Made by a program: the position numbers and the translations under genes | In this document: piece after piece, positions 31,788-39,928 of the stretch | How positions within the stretch are numbered: position 1 is the stretch's first letter | How the letters are laid out: the number at the start of each line of letters is the position of its first letter | Notes under the pieces: generated by a model | Databases searched by the model: none | Told to the model about the DNA's origin: nothing | Seen by the model: only the letters and a program-made list of their open reading frames with translations | From: a virus | Length of the DNA stretch: 53,965 bases | Virus record (IMG/VR): IMGVR_UViG_3300034093_000924 | Location: 1 to 53,965 of that record | Reading direction: 5' to 3' (one strand)

Positions 31788-31974
31788 CGGATTGTTCAAC
31801 TTTCTTTGCAAGGTCAATGATGTAACGCTCTGCAAGGGCCAGACCCTGAATGATCCCGCAAAGTTTTTGGTACTCGTCAAAAGTGCGACACGCACCCCCC
31901 GCGCAGTCATCTGCGTAGTTGTTCATGTCGGTGCGTATTTGTTCGCGCAATACGCGTGCGAAATCTTCGATCAT
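31780..31974 (-). CDS. Small unknown protein between portal and GroES-like gene, 64 aa
   Basis: MIEDFARVLREQIRTDMNNY, then ADDCAGGACRTFDEYQKLCG and ALAERYIIDLAKKVEQSDE. The chain is helical with three cysteines and no CxxC pair. It overlaps the portal stop by 4 nt and the GroES-like start by 8 nt, so it is translated as part of the head operon. Small helical proteins of this style follow portals in several phages. Function unknown. Confidence 0.72.
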   Translation of the reverse strand: MIEDFARVLREQIRTDMNNYADDCAGGACRTFDEYQKLCGIIQGLALAERYIIDLAKKVEQSDE

Positions 31975-34514
31975 GTTTTAGGGGTGTCCTTTCGTTGGTT
32001 TTCTTTACGCTTAAGCAACTGGTCATCAACACGCAATAGGGCATCCCCCATCTTTTGCTGGTTGTTGAACTGTTGTTCTTTTTGGGACATCTGAAACTTG
32101 CCCGCATTTTCTGCTGCTTGGAGCGCCTGATCTTCTTTGTCCATTCGGTACTTGCCGACTTTGGCCATGGCGTCCATTTGCAGTTTCTTTTCCTCGATGG
32201 CCAACTTGCCGGTAACTTCCTTGTCCTTGAGCTGCATCTCTTGCTGCGCCTGCTGTGCTTTTGTCTGGGCTTCTTGCTGCTTGATCTGCACTTCTTGTTG
32301 GCGAATTTGCAAATCTTGCTGCTGCATCTTTAGCACGGGGTCTTGCGCTTGCTGCTGGGCTTGCTGTTGCTGAGCCTGCTGTTGGTTTTGCTGGAGCACT
32401 TGTTGTGCTGCCTGCGCCATCATCCCTGACAGAGCCACCTCAATCTGCGGGGGCAGTTTCTCGTCTGCCGGGGGCAGGGGCATACCAAGTTGCTGCTCGA
32501 TCTTTTGGCGGTAACCAAACCCAACGTGCTCGGCAATGTGCGCCTGCATGGCTGCTTGGATCACTGGTGCCTTGGGGTTTTGGCCGATTAACTGCATGAT
32601 GATTGGGTCTTGCATGGCCATCGTGTGCACCTTGATGTGCGACTCGTGGTCTTGGTAGAAGAACGCCTTGAGCGGTTCCCCTTTGAGTGCGGCCATGTTC
32701 TCCGACACAGGGTCTCTGGGTCTCTGGTCGTCAGGCAGGGGCACAAGCTTGTCTGCGTCCTTGATGCCCAAGACCTCCAGCATCTGACGGTGCAACTGGG
32801 GCAAGTCGTAGATGTCCGGGGCCATCTGCGCCATCTGGATGACGGCTTGATACTGCACAACCCGCTGGCTCATAGTGGCCGCGTTGGGGTCACTCACCGG
32901 GATGATGTCAACGTGTTTGTAGTCCGCTTGCTTGGCACGCCTTGTGGACTTGTCTGGGTCGTAGTCGTACTCGGGGTCTGTGTAGTCCCGAATCAACCCG
33001 GCCAGCAGTTGCAGTTCTTGTTTGAAGCTGTAGTGCAGCCGTGCCTGGACAGCCGACATCACTTTCAACTGACGCTCCAGCAGAGCCAGGGTCGTGCCCA
33101 CGGGCGCTTGTGCGCTCATGTCCGAGACCTTCATGTCCGCCGTGGCGGCAAAGCGTCTGCCTTCCTCCACGATGGTGCCCAGCAACTGGTACAGAACGCC
33201 GCTTGGCTCCTTGTACGGCAGGGGTAGGATGTTGTCTCTGAGCGCCCCAGAACTAACGTCTACGTCTCTGAACTCGCCGGGTTGAATTGGTGTGTCATCA
33301 CCCTTAATGCGAAGCCCTCGAGTCTTGAGGCCCCCTGGCAGGTTGGAGAGCGTACCCGCATCGACAAGCTGGCGCATGATGCTGGTTGCAGACTTGGCAA
33401 ACCCACCGATAAGGTGGAAAAGACCAAAGCCATAAGCCCCGAATCCGGGGATGTATTGGTAGTGGACAAAATGCTGTCGCTTGAGTCGCAGGTCATCGTC
33501 TTCCTTCCAGTTGCGGCGAACGGCCAACACCTCGTTGGTCCCTTTTATTAGGGTAACTACGTATGGCAAAGCAATACCCGTCTCTTCGCCATCATCGTCT
33601 TTGTCTTGGTAGCCCTCCAAGTCCAGGTCAACGTGGCACTCAAAGATGATATAGCGCTCGTCGTTCAGGTCACTGAACCCCGTCTCTTTGTCCTTGGCTT
33701 TCTGGATGTTGGTCTGCTCTTTGGACGGATCGGGCAACTCAACGTCCCGGTAGAACCCGGCTTTCTGGAGTTTCACAATCTCGTTTTTGGTCTTGCGCAT
33801 CACATGGGTGACGCGGTAGCAAGTGTCCAAGTCCGTGGCCCCGTAGGGCAGGATGATGTCTTCAGCGGGGATGAACATTGACACCTGACGCCCCAGGCTT
33901 GGGTCGTAATACACCTTTTTGAACGCGCTACCCGTGGCTGGCAGGCTCCACAGCATGCGCTCATGCTCGGGCCTGAACTCACGCATCACTTCTGTCAGCT
34001 CGTAGTTCATGTCGAACTCGACGCGGACAGCGGCTTCTTGTTTCTCTGGGGTCTGCTTGCCCAGTATCTTGGTCCGCACCGGGCCTTGCGCGGGGAAGGT
34101 CTCTGTGATCGTCTCAGACTGGAAGCGCACAACCGCCTCGGTAATCATTGGGTGGAACACGCCAGACGCGCCGTTCCAAGGCTCTGTGCGCTCCTCGTAC
34201 TGGAGACCGAGCAGCTTTAGTCCCTCTGTGTAGGCTTTCTCCCAGTCCTTGCGGGAGTTCTTGTCGTTCTCGATGTCTCCTGCCAAGTCCCCAGCCAGGG
34301 TCTCCAGGGCAGACTGTTCCATCTCCTCGGCCAAGTTGACGTTGAACTCGTCCTCATCTTCGTCGCCTGGGCGGATAGACAACTCAAAGCCTGGACCTTC
34401 AATGTTGACTTCCTCGGGGTCGATGATCTCGATCTCAACCGCTTCTTCTTGCTCCCCTAGTTCGTCAATGCCCTGGGGCTGTTGGTAAAGCGCTTTGTCG
34501 ATATTGGTTGCCAT
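31971..34514 (-). CDS. Portal protein (P22-like, large), 847 aa
   Basis: An acidic N-terminus is followed by a conserved block ENDKNSRKDWEKAYTEGLKL, then EERTEPWNGASGVFHPMITE and AVVRFQSETITETFPAQGPV, diagnostic of portal proteins in P22-like phages. Further family marks are FKKVYYDPSLGRQVSMFIPA, EDIILPYGATDLDTCYRVTH and GAYGFGLFHLIGGFAKSATS. The C-terminal 180 residues are a Gln-rich coiled coil, as in the P22 barrel extension. Twelve subunits form the DNA-entry vertex. It is preceded by TAAGGA and directly follows terminase. Confidence 0.92.
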   Translation of the reverse strand: MATNIDKALYQQPQGIDELGEQEEAVEIEIIDPEEVNIEGPGFELSIRPGDEDEDEFNVNLAEEMEQSALETLAGDLAGDIENDKNSRKDWEKAYTEGLKLLGLQYEERTEPWNGASGVFHPMITEAVVRFQSETITETFPAQGPVRTKILGKQTPEKQEAAVRVEFDMNYELTEVMREFRPEHERMLWSLPATGSAFKKVYYDPSLGRQVSMFIPAEDIILPYGATDLDTCYRVTHVMRKTKNEIVKLQKAGFYRDVELPDPSKEQTNIQKAKDKETGFSDLNDERYIIFECHVDLDLEGYQDKDDDGEETGIALPYVVTLIKGTNEVLAVRRNWKEDDDLRLKRQHFVHYQYIPGFGAYGFGLFHLIGGFAKSATSIMRQLVDAGTLSNLPGGLKTRGLRIKGDDTPIQPGEFRDVDVSSGALRDNILPLPYKEPSGVLYQLLGTIVEEGRRFAATADMKVSDMSAQAPVGTTLALLERQLKVMSAVQARLHYSFKQELQLLAGLIRDYTDPEYDYDPDKSTRRAKQADYKHVDIIPVSDPNAATMSQRVVQYQAVIQMAQMAPDIYDLPQLHRQMLEVLGIKDADKLVPLPDDQRPRDPVSENMAALKGEPLKAFFYQDHESHIKVHTMAMQDPIIMQLIGQNPKAPVIQAAMQAHIAEHVGFGYRQKIEQQLGMPLPPADEKLPPQIEVALSGMMAQAAQQVLQQNQQQAQQQQAQQQAQDPVLKMQQQDLQIRQQEVQIKQQEAQTKAQQAQQEMQLKDKEVTGKLAIEEKKLQMDAMAKVGKYRMDKEDQALQAAENAGKFQMSQKEQQFNNQQKMGDALLRVDDQLLKRKENQRKDTPKT

Positions 34515-34522
34515 GTCTGTCC

Positions 34523-36058
34523 TTAGTAATACGCCGCCTTACGGCGGAAGTAGATGGGGTCGTCTTTCTCGTCGGTGTTCAAACTGATGAACCCGCCCTG
34601 TCTGAACCGCAGCAACGCCTGGGAGGTCGTGTCCACGTAGTCATCGTTCTCGCCGTTGGGGAAGGACGCCACCTCCTCGATGACCTCCCTGGCCCAGCGT
34701 GTGTCTGGTGCCCAGACTGTACCTGAACTGAACAAGTCCGCAACCGCGTTTAGCCGCACAATTTTGTCGTTGCCCCTGGAGGGGTTGGTCTCTTGTACAG
34801 GTATGCCCATTCTGCGCAACTCTTGTATCAGTGGCGCTCCTGCGGCTTTCTTCTCCACGATGAAGGCATCTGGCTCCCACTCCTTGTAGTGCTTGAGTGC
34901 CGTGGCTTTCAACTCAGGAAACTGCATCCTGTCTTTAAACGCATCGAGCAGTATGACCTGCGCCGCGTCGTTCTCTTCCTCGTTGTAGAACACGCCCCAG
35001 GTTGTGCACGCCGAATAGTCGGCGCTGGTCTTGGCTTCAAACGCCGTGTCCCAGCTCTGGATGATGTACTCACAGGTGGGTGGGTCTTCCCCCTCCCAGA
35101 TGCGCCAGTTCTTTCTGGAGATGATGGCCGCGTTGTCGCTGGTGGGCTGCTGCATGTACTGGGCGTTCCAGTACTGGGGGTCAATCGAGGCTTTGGCCGA
35201 CTTCAACGCAGCCAGGGGCCACTGCTCTGGCCACAAGGACTTCTCGTCGTCCATGCCTTCGTTCAGTATGGCTGGCAACTCCACAATCTCCCATGCGGGT
35301 GCGTTGGGGTTCTTGGTCTGGTAGTCAATCAGCCTCCCGGTCAGGTCCAGTTTGCCCCAGCGGGTCATCACCACGATGATCCCACCCCCTGGCATCAAGC
35401 GCTGGAGGGGTCCAGTCTGGAACCAACTCCATGCCGTGTCAAACGCTAGACGACTGTTGGCTTTTACGTCTTGTTCCGAGTGAGGGTCATCCACAACAAA
35501 CAGATCGGCACCCCGACCAGCCAGAGCACCACCGACGCCAGCAGCGTAATACTGACCCCCAGCGCTAGTACCCCATTTTCCAGCAGCTTTCTGGTCATCG
35601 GCAACAAGTGTTTGTGGAAAAAGCTCACGGTAGTCCTCGCTGTCGATCAAATTGCGGACCTTGCGGCCAAAGTCTTCGGACAAAGACGCGGTGTGCGTCC
35701 CCATGATGATCTTCTTATTAGGGTATTTACCTAGAAAGTACGCTGGGAACAGGTAAGAACTGAATTCTGACTTGCCCATACGGGGTGCGATGTTGATGAT
35801 GACCCGGTTTTTGCGCCCTTCAATCACATCGGTGAAAATTTTGGCCAGTTTTCTGTGGTGTGGACCCACTTTGAACCCTGGATAGACCCGTTTGGCAAAC
35901 GAAATCATGTCCTGGCGTGCTGCTGCCACCCCGTAGCGCTTCTCGCGCTCCTCCAACATGTCAAACAACTCCATCTTCTCCTTGAGAGACAGTGTTGGGA
36001 GCGCCTGCTGGATAGCAGCGATCTCAGTTGGGGAGAGCGTCAGGTCGTTGAGCTTCAT
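34523..36058 (-). CDS. terL: Terminase large subunit, 511 aa
   Basis: The ATPase domain shows a Walker A variant APRMGKS (residues 91-97), Walker B LFVVDD (186-191) and an MTRW coupling motif (231-234). The C-terminal nuclease starts with SWDTAF (D337), with AFIVE (E402) as another likely metal ligand and DDYVDTTSQALLRFRQGGF near the end. It cuts concatemeric DNA and drives packaging through the portal. The N-terminal 60 residues are a helical extension. It overlaps the small-subunit gene by 35 nt, an unusually long coupling overlap. Confidence 0.95.
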   Translation of the reverse strand: MKLNDLTLSPTEIAAIQQALPTLSLKEKMELFDMLEEREKRYGVAAARQDMISFAKRVYPGFKVGPHHRKLAKIFTDVIEGRKNRVIINIAPRMGKSEFSSYLFPAYFLGKYPNKKIIMGTHTASLSEDFGRKVRNLIDSEDYRELFPQTLVADDQKAAGKWGTSAGGQYYAAGVGGALAGRGADLFVVDDPHSEQDVKANSRLAFDTAWSWFQTGPLQRLMPGGGIIVVMTRWGKLDLTGRLIDYQTKNPNAPAWEIVELPAILNEGMDDEKSLWPEQWPLAALKSAKASIDPQYWNAQYMQQPTSDNAAIISRKNWRIWEGEDPPTCEYIIQSWDTAFEAKTSADYSACTTWGVFYNEEENDAAQVILLDAFKDRMQFPELKATALKHYKEWEPDAFIVEKKAAGAPLIQELRRMGIPVQETNPSRGNDKIVRLNAVADLFSSGTVWAPDTRWAREVIEEVASFPNGENDDYVDTTSQALLRFRQGGFISLNTDEKDDPIYFRRKAAYY

Positions 36059-36689
36059 CAGCCGTGGGTGTGTGAGTACTAACTTCTATGTCCTCGATCA
36101 ATGCGGCGTCTGTGACGCCCATGAACCTGTTGAGCTTGTCTTTGATCTTCTGGTCGATCTCGTTGTCGGACAGGTCAGCCCGCTTAACCTCGATGCGTTC
36201 AGTAAACAGTCCAATCTCCGTGACCCGCCCGAGCATGTCCAGCGCCTTGAGCCTGATCCGAGCGTCGGGGTGGTTTGTTTCCTCCAGTATCTTGGCCACC
36301 GCCATGCCGCGCAGCTCTTTGGCTTGCTCGACAAACTCCCAGTCGTAGGCCGAGAGCATGGTGACCAGATGGCGCACAGCCTCTGGGGTTTTCAACTGGG
36401 TGAGTTGGTGTTTCGTTTCCGCAACAGGTTGTGCGGTGGCCAGCGCGGAGAACACTTTGCGTGCGGCGTTGGCTTGTGCTTGCTCGAGCGCCTTCTGGTC
36501 ACTGGCCACCCCCATGCTCTCCAGCCACTCGGTGGTCTTGACCTGGGCGTTCAGGATTTCTTCTGGGGATGAGGCATCCAACCCACGAACGGCTTTGCGC
36601 TCGTAGGAATCTACGGGGGGAGAGAAATCTATTAAGTGATCCAACATACGCGCATAAGCCCTTGAACCTGCGATTGGTCTAATGTACAC
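36024..36689 (-). CDS. Probable terminase small subunit, 221 aa, GTG start
   Basis: Position immediately before terL, size and helical content suggest TerS. Recognisable segments are LDASSPEEILNAQVKTTEWL, then KTPEAVRHLVTMLSAYDWEF, and ARIRLKALDMLGRVTEIGLF followed by TERIEVKRADLSDNEIDQKI, a helix-turn-helix-plus-oligomerisation style. The start is a GTG with a weak GGGA site. An ATG 14 codons downstream is an alternative. No direct similarity to a named TerS can be claimed. Confidence 0.68.
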   Translation of the reverse strand: MYIRPIAGSRAYARMLDHLIDFSPPVDSYERKAVRGLDASSPEEILNAQVKTTEWLESMGVASDQKALEQAQANAARKVFSALATAQPVAETKHQLTQLKTPEAVRHLVTMLSAYDWEFVEQAKELRGMAVAKILEETNHPDARIRLKALDMLGRVTEIGLFTERIEVKRADLSDNEIDQKIKDKLNRFMGVTDAALIEDIEVSTHTPTADEAQRPDALPN

Positions 36690-36721
36690 TCAATCCCGGT
36701 AAGTGTGCAAGCAGTTGCCAT

Positions 36722-36826
36722 TTGGCCTACGGCCAATTAGCAAAAATGCTCATTTGCTTCTCCTCCGGGGGTTTGTGATTATCCCCCCTCTTCATCCCCT
36801 GACTGGCAACGGTCAGGGGACTTTTT
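36722..36826 (+). ncRNA. Candidate structured small RNA or leader with terminator
   Basis: Three hairpins follow each other: TTGGCC-TAC-GGCCAA (36722-36736), GGGGG...CCCCC (36767-36787), and CCCCTGAC-8 nt-GTCAGGGG (36796-36819) followed by ACTTTTT. A weaker GCAAA/TTTGC pairing lies between the first two. No upstream plus-strand gene needs this terminator, so it may end a short RNA. Its promoter is not identified. Confidence 0.35.
36796..36826 (+). terminator. Rho-independent terminator in the divergent region
   Basis: A perfect 8-bp stem CCCCTGAC/GTCAGGGG with an 8-nt loop is followed by ACTTTTTC on the plus strand. On the minus strand there is no T tract, so it acts rightward, ahead of the early genes. 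Confidence 0.7.
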
Positions 36827-36927
36827 CGTTTTGGGGGGTGTTGGCTGGTAGTTCCCCTTTTCCACTTGCGTGTGCCTACACGGCTCCTCATTTAAACCAA
36901 GCCTCTCCATTGGTCACCAACATGGGT

Positions 36928-36957
36928 AGTATACCCCCCCTGTCAATCGTTGGACAA
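36928..36957 (-). promoter_or_regulatory. Sigma70-like promoter for the late block
   Basis: On the minus strand TTGTCC (36952-36957), an 18-nt spacer ending in seven Gs, and TATACT (36928-36933). The matches are four of six and five of six bases. It lies about 240 nt upstream of the terminase small-subunit start, in the right direction for the structural genes. The untranslated leader would include the complement of the hairpin chain. Confidence 0.45.
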
Positions 36958-37215
36958 GAGTTTTGTGGAATTTTTTAAAAAATTTATGGGGGTAGTAGAA
37001 AGGATTACAAAAGATTGATTTATGGCACAGAAACAGTGTTCAGTGCTGGGCGGCGTCAATCGTCCAATATGGGTTGGTGGGGGTACGGTGGGGTCTAAAT
37101 AACTCGTTTTTTGGCTGAAATGGGTACTCTCGACCCCATTTGAATCGGGGTCACCGCACAATAGAGACAGCGATGGGGATTGGCCCTGTCGCAAGCTAGT
37201 CTTAAAGGAAAAACC

Positions 37216-37629
37216 ATGTCAACGAAAACCACAGTTCACGCAGTTATCACCGCCGCTTTCGCATACGGCGAGGGCATCGCAACCCTCCGCACCGCCTTCA
37301 AGGGCAAAGCCCGTGATGCCGTCACCAAGGCGTTATTGCCCGAGGTGGCGAGCCATCCCAAGTACTTGGTGCCTCTGGTGGCCGGAGAGCGCAAAGCGGC
37401 GGGCACCAAGGTGCTCGACAAAACCCATGCGAATTACGAGGCGTGTCGCAAGGCGTTGCAACGCATCGTGAAGGAGGTGCTCGGAGAGCAAGGGTCGAGC
37501 AAAACCGAGGAGATGGAAATCCCCGAGGCGATTCTCAAGGCGGCGGCGCAACTGGCCAAGCTGTGCGCCGAGTACGAGGGTGCCCGCAAACTGGCGAGCA
37601 CCGCCGTGGCTCACGCCTTTGCCAAGTAA
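37216..37629 (+). CDS. First early gene: unknown Ala/Lys-rich helical protein, 137 aa
   Basis: The ATG at 37216 follows AAAGGA by 7 nt. The chain is helical: TTVHAVITAAFAYGEGIATL, then LPEVASHPKYLVPLVAGERK and KALQRIVKEVLGEQGSS. There is no membrane segment or catalytic motif. As the leftmost gene of the early strand it is a candidate host-takeover or regulatory protein, from position alone. It ends just before the first copy of the dispersed hairpin. Confidence 0.7.
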   Translation: MSTKTTVHAVITAAFAYGEGIATLRTAFKGKARDAVTKALLPEVASHPKYLVPLVAGERKAAGTKVLDKTHANYEACRKALQRIVKEVLGEQGSSKTEEMEIPEAILKAAAQLAKLCAEYEGARKLASTAVAHAFAK

Positions 37630-37630
37630 T

Positions 37631-37652
37631 CGGGGACACCTTGTCCCTGTTT
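37631..37652 (+). terminator. Dispersed hairpin, copy 1
   Basis: CGGGGACA-CCT-TGTCCCTG followed by TTT, one base after the stop codon of the 137-aa gene. The 8-bp stem has one G-U pair. It is the same stem as copies at 38163, 39318 and 42182, with only the loop changed. Confidence 0.65.
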
Positions 37653-37717
37653 CTTCCTGACGGCCTGCCCGAGAAGGTGCGCCGTTGTTTCTTTTCCTGT
37701 CCAACGGAGATTTACCC

Positions 37718-37858
37718 ATGACACAAAACCAATTCCTTGCGCTTTGCAACGAGCACCTCATCGACCCAGGCGTAGCCCTTGAAAACCCAGCCATCGTTGA
37801 AGCCCTTGAAAACCGAGACGATGAAGCCGTGATAGCGGCACTCACAAACGACTTTTAA
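37718..37858 (+). CDS. Small acidic protein, 46 aa
   Basis: ATG at 37718, preceded by ACGGAG. The product is MTQNQFLALCNEHLIDPGVA, then NPAIVEALENRDDEAVIAAL and TNDF. It is fully helical and acidic. It sits between the first hairpin copy and a 74-aa gene. No family is recognised. Confidence 0.6.
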   Translation: MTQNQFLALCNEHLIDPGVALENPAIVEALENRDDEAVIAALTNDF

Positions 37859-37934
37859 ACAGGACACTCTCCCAGCCCATGCGTCTAGCGTGGGTTGTGG
37901 GGGCACTCTTGCCCGAACAACTAGGAGAATCATC

Positions 37935-38159
37935 ATGCGTTCAACTCACTTCCCCCTCTTGAAAGACCGTGGCACCCTCAACCTGCCCACAGGCCGCTGG
38001 CTCGTCCAAGACTACTTCCCCCAGTACCCCAAGCGCGACTACCACATCGTGTCCGTGCAGAACCGAGACACCCTGCTCTCAATGTCCTTCGCGTCAGGCG
38101 ATGCGTTCGAGTCCTGGCTTGAGGTCAACTGCCAGCCAGTGCAACTCCCCCTGCTGTGA
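37935..38159 (+). CDS. Small unknown protein, 74 aa
   Basis: The ATG at 37935 follows TAGGAGA at a good distance. The product contains PLLKDRGTLNLPTGRWLVQD, YPKRDYHIVSVQNRDTLLSM and FASGDAFESWLEVNCQ. A small alpha/beta domain is possible. It ends just before the second hairpin copy. Function unknown. Confidence 0.68.
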   Translation: MRSTHFPLLKDRGTLNLPTGRWLVQDYFPQYPKRDYHIVSVQNRDTLLSMSFASGDAFESWLEVNCQPVQLPLL

Positions 38160-38162
38160 AAG

Positions 38163-38189
38163 AAACGGGGACAAACTGTCCCTGTTTTT
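38163..38189 (+). terminator. Dispersed hairpin, copy 2 (strongest T tract)
   Basis: AAACGGGGACA-AAC-TGTCCCTGTTT gives an 11-bp stem with one G-U pair, followed by TT. Of the four copies this is the best terminator by shape. It starts 3 nt after the stop of the 74-aa gene. Confidence 0.75.
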
Positions 38190-38221
38190 GTTAAATAGCA
38201 AAAAGTAATACTAAAAAGTTC

Positions 38222-38302
38222 GTATCACCTATTTAACAATATGGACACGAGCAAAGACACCTCCAAACCCGCATGGATACTGGCGTCAAGCCTTCCGGTG
38301 GC
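38222..38302 (+). repeat. Inverted repeat, left arm (81 bp)
   Basis: It starts GTATCACCTATTTAACAAT and ends CCTTCCGGTGGC. Aligned without gaps to the reverse complement of 38435-38515, about three quarters of positions match, including a TGGACACGAGC block and CCGCATGG. Both arms stay alignable as peptides in one frame (DTSxxTxKxAWxL...PVA). Confidence 0.85.
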
Positions 38303-38434
38303 TATATATCTATATTTATATTTATATTTATATATAGGGGAGTGGGTATGTATGGGTTTGCCCCCGCTTCCACCTCTCTTCTTTTGTTTTTGTGGGCTTT
38401 GCTTTTTGCGAATACCAAAAACAACAGATACCTC

Positions 38435-38515
38435 GCCACCGGATGGCACAAACCCAGCACCCATGCGGCTTTCAGGGTGGCGAAGCTCGTGTCCAGATTG
38501 TTTAATAGGTGATAC
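38435..38515 (-). repeat. Inverted repeat, right arm (81 bp)
   Basis: This is the partner of 38222-38302. On the minus strand it starts GTATCACCTATTAAACAAT and ends CATCCGGTGGC. Similarity continues weakly for about 10 nt further towards the centre. The 132-nt core between the arms includes the AT-rich tract and a C/T-rich stretch. Confidence 0.85.
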
Positions 38516-38592
38516 TTCCGGATACCAACTGACAAAACCATGATAAATAGAGTACACTTCAAGCCCCCCTCACACACGAAAGCACCCCAGCC

Positions 38593-39318
38593 ATGTTCGA
38601 AAACAAAAACACACGCCTTGTGCGATTACCCCCCCGCCTGTTGTTGGCCGAAGCCAACCGCCTGACCAAAGGAGTGCCGCTACTGCAAGGCACGCTATTT
38701 AACGCAGTAATGCAGAAAAAGAAACTGGCCCGCAGTCAACGAAACAAGAAGGCAGCACACGCCAGATTGTGGAAACCCATCATAAATACCGCTAAATACG
38801 AGCGCCGAAATGTGCGCGTGATGCACGATTACCAAGCCAAGTTACCCGAACCGACCCCTCGCCTTGAAGCGCTGGGCCTGTACTTGGTGGTGTTGGATAA
38901 GGTAATTGACCAACTCGAAGCGCACATTGCCTTGGGGGAATACACGCCAGCGCAGTATGCAAAGGAACACAACCTGCCCAATGTGGGGGTGCACTGGTCT
39001 GACTGGGTGAAGGAATCCCACAAGCGAAACCTGACCGCAGTCTTTGCCGCACTCCCCCGAACAGGGCGCAAGAACAAGCACCCCTTTGCCCGAACAGTAC
39101 CCAAGCCCATCTTTGAGAAGCAACACGCCCACCTTGTCAAACGCACGACAAGCGACCTGGACAACGAGCGCAAGCACTTGGCCGATGACCCGAACGACGG
39201 TAACTCATTCAAAAGAATAAAACAGATGATGCGTGTGCTGGCCGTGCTTAGAGACATGAAAGAACCCCAAGCCCTGCCCAACACATGGCACGGGCTGGCC
39301 CACCAGAAAGAGGAATGA
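38593..39318 (+). CDS. Unknown basic protein, 241 aa
   Basis: MFENKNTRLVRLPPRLLLAE, then NAVMQKKKLARSQRNKKAAH and LPRTGRKNKHPFARTVPKPI. The protein is strongly basic with helical segments (IDQLEAHIALGEYTPAQYAK; SFKRIKQMMRVLAVLRDMKE). Nucleic-acid binding is plausible from charge, and it could act on the adjacent inverted repeat. No family was recognised. The ribosome site is weak. It is followed directly by the third hairpin copy. Confidence 0.68.
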   Translation: MFENKNTRLVRLPPRLLLAEANRLTKGVPLLQGTLFNAVMQKKKLARSQRNKKAAHARLWKPIINTAKYERRNVRVMHDYQAKLPEPTPRLEALGLYLVVLDKVIDQLEAHIALGEYTPAQYAKEHNLPNVGVHWSDWVKESHKRNLTAVFAALPRTGRKNKHPFARTVPKPIFEKQHAHLVKRTTSDLDNERKHLADDPNDGNSFKRIKQMMRVLAVLRDMKEPQALPNTWHGLAHQKEE

Positions 39319-39342
39319 AACGGGGACAAGCTGTCCCTGTTT
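39318..39342 (+). terminator. Dispersed hairpin, copy 3
   Basis: AAACGGGGACA-AGC-TGTCCCTGTTT, an 11-bp stem with one G-U pair. The first A is the last base of the TGA of the 241-aa gene. The T run is short, so termination may be partial. Confidence 0.65.
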
Positions 39343-39390
39343 ATCGGTCTGCCGCCTGCCGACTCAGGCGGTACTTTAAGGAGAAGTGAA

Positions 39391-39627
39391 ATGAAGAACT
39401 ATTGGTATTTGCGTATCGGCACCGACACACTTGAGGAAGCCCAGCGCTTTTCTAAAAAGAGTGATGCGATTAACGCATACAAATGTGTGGCCAAAGAGTT
39501 GGCGTTTTATGGGCAGGCCATTGACGCTTCGATTCACACGGCACCCACTCGTGCCGAGGTCGTGGAGTATCCCGACTATGTACTGTCGTTGAACGAAAAC
39601 GGCAGAGTTGTAACTGAGCAAGCATAA
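39391..39627 (+). CDS. Small unknown protein, 78 aa
   Basis: ATG after AAGGAGAAGTGAA. The product starts MKNYWYLRIGTDTLEEAQRF and includes AINAYKCVAKELAFYGQAID and PDYVLSLNENGRVVTEQA. The alpha/beta pattern with aromatic strands looks like a compact globular domain. It is the first of a run of about ten small early genes sharing the same ribosome-site cassette. Confidence 0.7.
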   Translation: MKNYWYLRIGTDTLEEAQRFSKKSDAINAYKCVAKELAFYGQAIDASIHTAPTRAEVVEYPDYVLSLNENGRVVTEQA

Positions 39628-39638
39628 GGAGAAGTGAG

Positions 39639-39911
39639 ATGAAGATGCACAACATCTATTTTGTGGAAGTTACCGACACCTTCGGGGGCGAGGCCAACTA
39701 CTCGTGGGCCAAGCGGTTCAAGGTACACGCCAACACTGAGCGAGGGGCGATGCGTAAGGTAGCCCGCCACATGGGGTATGGCGGCGGGACATCCCGAGAC
39801 TGGGACACGGGCGACACAGCACGCTGGGTGTGGAAGCACGCTTGTGTCTGTGCGTTCGTGCAAGGGTACGAAGACCAAGCCGAGCACCTCATGCGTGTCG
39901 AGTCAATCTAA
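39639..39911 (+). CDS. Small unknown protein, 90 aa
   Basis: ATG after AAGGAGAAGTGAG. The product is MKMHNIYFVEVTDTFGGEAN, YSWAKRFKVHANTERGAMRK and SRDWDTGDTARWVWKHACVC. It is rich in aromatic residues with a compact beta/alpha pattern. No motif is recognised. It lies 11 nt after the previous gene. Confidence 0.7.
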   Translation: MKMHNIYFVEVTDTFGGEANYSWAKRFKVHANTERGAMRKVARHMGYGGGTSRDWDTGDTARWVWKHACVCAFVQGYEDQAEHLMRVESI

Positions 39912-39928
39912 ACCAAAGGAGAAAGCAA

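Larger units (their letters stand above)
36690..37215. promoter_or_regulatory. Divergent control region between late (minus) and early (plus) blocks
   Basis: About 526 nt without a convincing gene. It holds a sigma70-like promoter for the late block, a chain of hairpins ending in a plus-strand terminator (36722-36826), and an A/T tract around 36971-36986. Two further hairpins lie nearer the first early gene: GACCCC/GGGGTC at 37132-37152, and GACAG...CTGTC around 37167-37190. A clear early plus-strand promoter could not be picked out. Confidence 0.6.
38188..38592. other. Non-coding candidate origin or regulatory region
   Basis: About 400 nt with no convincing gene. It contains an 81-bp inverted repeat (38222-38302 and 38435-38515), a TATATTTATA-type tract in the centre (38303-38337), and an 11-mer TTGTTAAATAG in inverted copies (38188-38198, 38229-38239, a variant about 38497-38507). 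Short open frames on both strands across it are mutually exclusive and lack ribosome sites. An origin or recombination site is suggested, not shown. Confidence 0.45.

Noticed and set aside
36943-37194. 83-codon minus-strand frame in the divergent region
   Set aside because: No ribosome site, atypical composition, and it covers the probable promoter.
38225-38577. Short open frames on both strands across the inverted repeat (100, 110 and 91 codons)
   Set aside because: They overlap each other, lack ribosome sites and run through the AT-rich tract as YLYLYLYL or YKYKYKY. Kept only as possible relics.
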